A stretch of DNA of 44,051 bases from Bacillota bacterium (lineage in GTDB: Bacteria > Bacillota > Clostridia > Clostridiales > Clostridiaceae), in NCBI GenBank assembly GCA_023435985.1, contig JAEZKY010000325.1, positions 1-44,051 on the forward strand, written 5' to 3'. Shown one piece after another: positions 42,375-44,051 of the stretch (the stretch's first letter is position 1; every line of letters starts with the position of its first letter). The notes under the pieces were generated by a model, which ran no database searches, was not told the origin of the DNA, and saw only the letters and a list, made by a program, of their open reading frames with translations. Made by a program: the position numbers and the translations under genes.

Positions 42375-42812
42375 ATGAGCAATGCAACTATGACCGTTTC
42401 AGCAAAACAAAAGTTAGAGCACAAAGATACTAATGTGCTGATAAAAAATTCTACATCTGAAACCCTTATTGTATATGGGCCAAGAAGAGAAACAGACGGA
42501 GGAAATTATGACAACTCATGGTATGTTCTTCATCCAGGAAAAACTATACCTAAAGATTGGCAGTGTGATGGGCTTTTTATACCTAAAGATAGAAAATTTA
42601 CGCAAATAAATGGTGAAATTATACAAGGACCAGCAGCTGTAAGATATGGTAATCTAATGCCTGTTACAATAGCACAAGACGGAGATAAGTATATTGAAAA
42701 GGATTGCCATAATGAGGGTGTATTTCGTCCAAATGAAATAGACTGGGATGTACCAGATTTTAGTGCTGATTACTGTCAAGATATAAGCATGGCAAAGTAT
42801 CAAATTCAATAA
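42375..42812 (+). CDS. Hypothetical protein, 145 aa
   Basis: This soluble, probably beta-rich protein has many aromatic, Gly and Asp residues (IVYGPRRETDGGNYDNSWYVLHPGKTIPKDW; AAVRYGNLMPVTI) and three cysteines (in DWQCDG, KDCHNEG and DYCQDI). It has no signal peptide or membrane segment. The family is not recognised. AGGAGGAG before ATG gives an excellent ribosome site and a terminator follows closely, so it is a well-formed single-gene unit. Neighbours give no functional hint. Confidence 0.75.
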   Translation: MSNATMTVSAKQKLEHKDTNVLIKNSTSETLIVYGPRRETDGGNYDNSWYVLHPGKTIPKDWQCDGLFIPKDRKFTQINGEIIQGPAAVRYGNLMPVTIAQDGDKYIEKDCHNEGVFRPNEIDWDVPDFSADYCQDISMAKYQIQ

Positions 42813-42842
42813 ACATTTATTTTAAGTTACTTTTATTAAAAT

Positions 42843-42889
42843 GAAAAATTCACGGATCATTGTGTAAGGGAATCCGTGAATTTTAATTT
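42843..42889 (+). terminator. Terminator of the hypothetical gene
   Basis: AAAATTCACGGAT pairs with ATCCGTGAATTTT across a 14-nt loop, followed by AATTTTTTA. Confidence 0.8.
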
Positions 42890-43334
42890 TTTAATATAAG
42901 TTATTTCAATTTCAAATAAATATATTATTTAAGATAGTTAATCATATAAATTAGAATAAATAATTTAGGCGAAAATAGATTAGGTAGTTTATATTATCAT
43001 CTAGATATTGATTTTTATTATATAACTCTTTAAAATAACGCTAATAATATATATACAATGAGTAATTATTCAAAGAATTTGCCGGTTTACTGAGTAGTAC
43101 AAGTATTATAGGATAAAAGCTGTAGATTTGAAAAAGTCACAGATTTAGGTTTTAATAAATAAGAGAAATATACTTAATAAATTATTTAGATAATATAAAC
43201 AGTTTAAATCTATAATTAAAGAATGTAAGACATAAGTAATAATTAATTTATTTTCTATAATAAAAATGATAATATAATCTTAAGATTATACATTAAGAAT
43301 ATGTAGAGTTATATTATTAAGGAGGTACTATATA
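42890..43334. other. 445-bp A/T-rich spacer
   Basis: No open frame with a ribosome site is supported before the small gene at 43335. A promoter-like TTAAG..TATAAT cannot be fixed with confidence. Confidence 0.4.
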
Positions 43335-43478
43335 ATGGCTGGTTGTAATGAAAAAAATTGTACATGCTCTAATATTGCCTGTGAAAGGCATGGTAAGTGT
43401 TGCGAATGTGTTAATTTTCATCGTAGCAGAGGTAATTTAGTAAGCTGTATGAGAGATATTAAAGTTGAAAATAAATAA
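43335..43478 (+). CDS. Small cysteine-rich protein, DUF6485-like
   Basis: This 47-aa protein begins MAGCNEKNCTCSNIACERHG and continues KCCECVNFHRS with a late Cys in SCMRD: nine... cysteine positions in pattern C-x4-C-x-C-x4-C-x5-CC-x-C, suited to binding zinc or an iron-sulfur cluster. The order matches small clostridial proteins of the DUF6485 type (C..CTC....C.RKGKCCECV.YHR). Function unknown. Start well supported by AAGGAGG; a terminator follows 23 bp after the stop. Confidence 0.75.
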   Translation: MAGCNEKNCTCSNIACERHGKCCECVNFHRSRGNLVSCMRDIKVENK

Positions 43479-43501
43479 TTAAAAATGATATTAAAAGAGT
43501 A

Positions 43502-43541
43502 AGCGGTAGATAGGAACAATCCAGCTACTGCTTTATTTTTT
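43502..43541 (+). terminator. Terminator of the small Cys-rich gene; dispersed hairpin family member
   Basis: AGCGGTAG pairs with CTACTGCT (one wobble), then TTATTTTTTTA. Its loop (ATAGGAACAATC) equals that of the copy near 5345. Confidence 0.8.
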
Positions 43542-43956
43542 TATTATCTCAAGTTCATCTTATATTTCCTAGTGGATTTAAGAAAGGGATTGTACTTAAG
43601 AATGCAAAATAATTTTGATTTTGATTAAAATAATATTTATAATACTAAACAACTATTTCTAGCGTATCACTACAAATAAAAGCTAAAATATTAAAGAATA
43701 ATTACGAAATGTATAAATAATCTAATAATAATGAGGAAATAATAAAAAAGTAAGTATGATAGAAATGGTAAGATAAAATACGTCGCTGAGAGCGGTAAAC
43801 GACTTAAAGAAAATTGATAAAGGGCTTTAAAATAAGAACTTTAAAAGATTAAAAAAAGTTGTTGACAAGCCTCAAGGCAGATGATATACTAAGCAAGTCG
43901 CCTAAGGGTGACACAAAAAAATATAAAGTTACAACGAAAGTTGTGAAAGAAAATGG
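43542..43956 (+). promoter_or_regulatory. Promoter region of a ribosomal RNA operon
   Basis: Two candidate promoters are visible: TTGATT-N17-TATAAT near 43614-43642, and TTGACA (43862-43867)-N17-TATACT (43885-43890), the latter a strong rrn-type P2. Between them a GTCG...CGAC stem lies near 43782-43803. Confidence 0.75.
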
Positions 43957-43975
43957 TCTTTGAAAATTGAACAGA
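43951..43975 (+). promoter_or_regulatory. rRNA leader boxA-like antitermination segment
   Basis: TGGTCTTTGAAAATTGAACA resembles the clostridial rRNA leader boxA region. It follows a small ACAAC-GAAA-GTTGT hairpin (43931-43944). Confidence 0.6.
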
Positions 43976-44038
43976 AAATAATAAGTACATTTAAGTAAAC
44001 CAGCAATTTTTATTTGAGTAAGCTAAGATTAAACTTTT

Positions 44039-44051
44039 AATTGAGAGTTTG
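44039..44051 (+). rRNA. 5' end of 16S rRNA (cut by window edge)
   Basis: The last bases AATTGAGAGTTTG match the conserved start of clostridial 16S rRNA. The rest lies outside the window. Confidence 0.85.

Noticed and set aside
1..44051. CRISPR array or prophage
   Set aside because: I saw no regular repeat-spacer array, no integrase, no capsid or terminase genes, and no transposase or IS ends.

Overview
The window looks like a chromosomal segment of a low-GC, anaerobic, solvent-forming Clostridium of the C. beijerinckii / C. saccharobutylicum group. The main evidence is a complete sol operon in the order ald-ctfA-ctfB-adc, all on the minus strand, with Adc and Ald very close to what I remember of the clostridial enzymes. 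Strongly A/T-rich spacers, Clostridium-type Shine-Dalgarno sites, a Clostridium-type rRNA leader at the right edge and several clostridial riboswitches agree. The species call is from memory of protein families, not from a search.

Layout. 1-4.2 kb is a loose region: the end of an unknown gene and its overlapping partner, a probable c-di-GMP-I riboswitch in front of a decayed gene, a secreted polysaccharide deacetylase, two tandem paralogous secreted proteins, a VOC protein and gene debris. 4.2-8.1 kb holds a bacteriohemerythrin behind a leader that looks like an uncharacterised attenuator, a GxxxG-repeat protein, a secreted PPC-like protein and a ComEC-like fragment. 8.2-13.7 kb is a sigma-54 module: a PAS-AAA-Fis activator followed by CoA transferase, GntP-type permease and MaoC hydratase, with three helically phased activator sites, a -24/-12 promoter and a CcpA cre site readable in the spacer. 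14.0-15.1 kb carries a DUF3644 (HEPN-like) protein whose 3' end meets a convergent, independently promoted small structured RNA; this is the best candidate for an undescribed system. 15.2-18.8 kb is the sol operon. 19.2-24.3 kb has an L,D-transpeptidase, then a LysR regulator divergent from a carboxylate symporter plus M20 amidohydrolase. 24.4-30.6 kb has a T-box and thrS, a MerR-type promoter before a ferredoxin-like aldo/keto reductase, and a tandem glycine riboswitch before a CycA-like permease. 30.8-37.2 kb is a mixture of ferritin-like, HD, EIIB-like, truncated condensation-like, GH11 xylanase, FGE-like lipoprotein and AcpH genes. 37.3-40.9 kb holds an SDR, a second aldo/keto reductase and a divergent YqhC-like AraC regulator. 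The right end has an alpha/beta hydrolase, two small unknown proteins, and the promoter and leader of an rRNA operon that runs off the window at the first bases of 16S rRNA.

How the genes fit together. The sol operon turns acyl-CoA and acids into aldehyde, acetoacetate and acetone. The sigma-54 operon probably imports a short hydroxy or keto acid, activates it with CoA and dehydrates the hydroxyacyl-CoA, feeding the butyrate route; its cre site would shut it off when sugar is present. Two carbonyl-reductase units (MerR-type promoter; AraC/SDR/AKR) look like aldehyde-handling modules. Regulation by RNA is unusually dense: c-di-GMP, glycine and T-box elements, an unassigned attenuator-like leader and a stand-alone sRNA. 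At least six gene fragments show that small spacers here are full of decayed genes.
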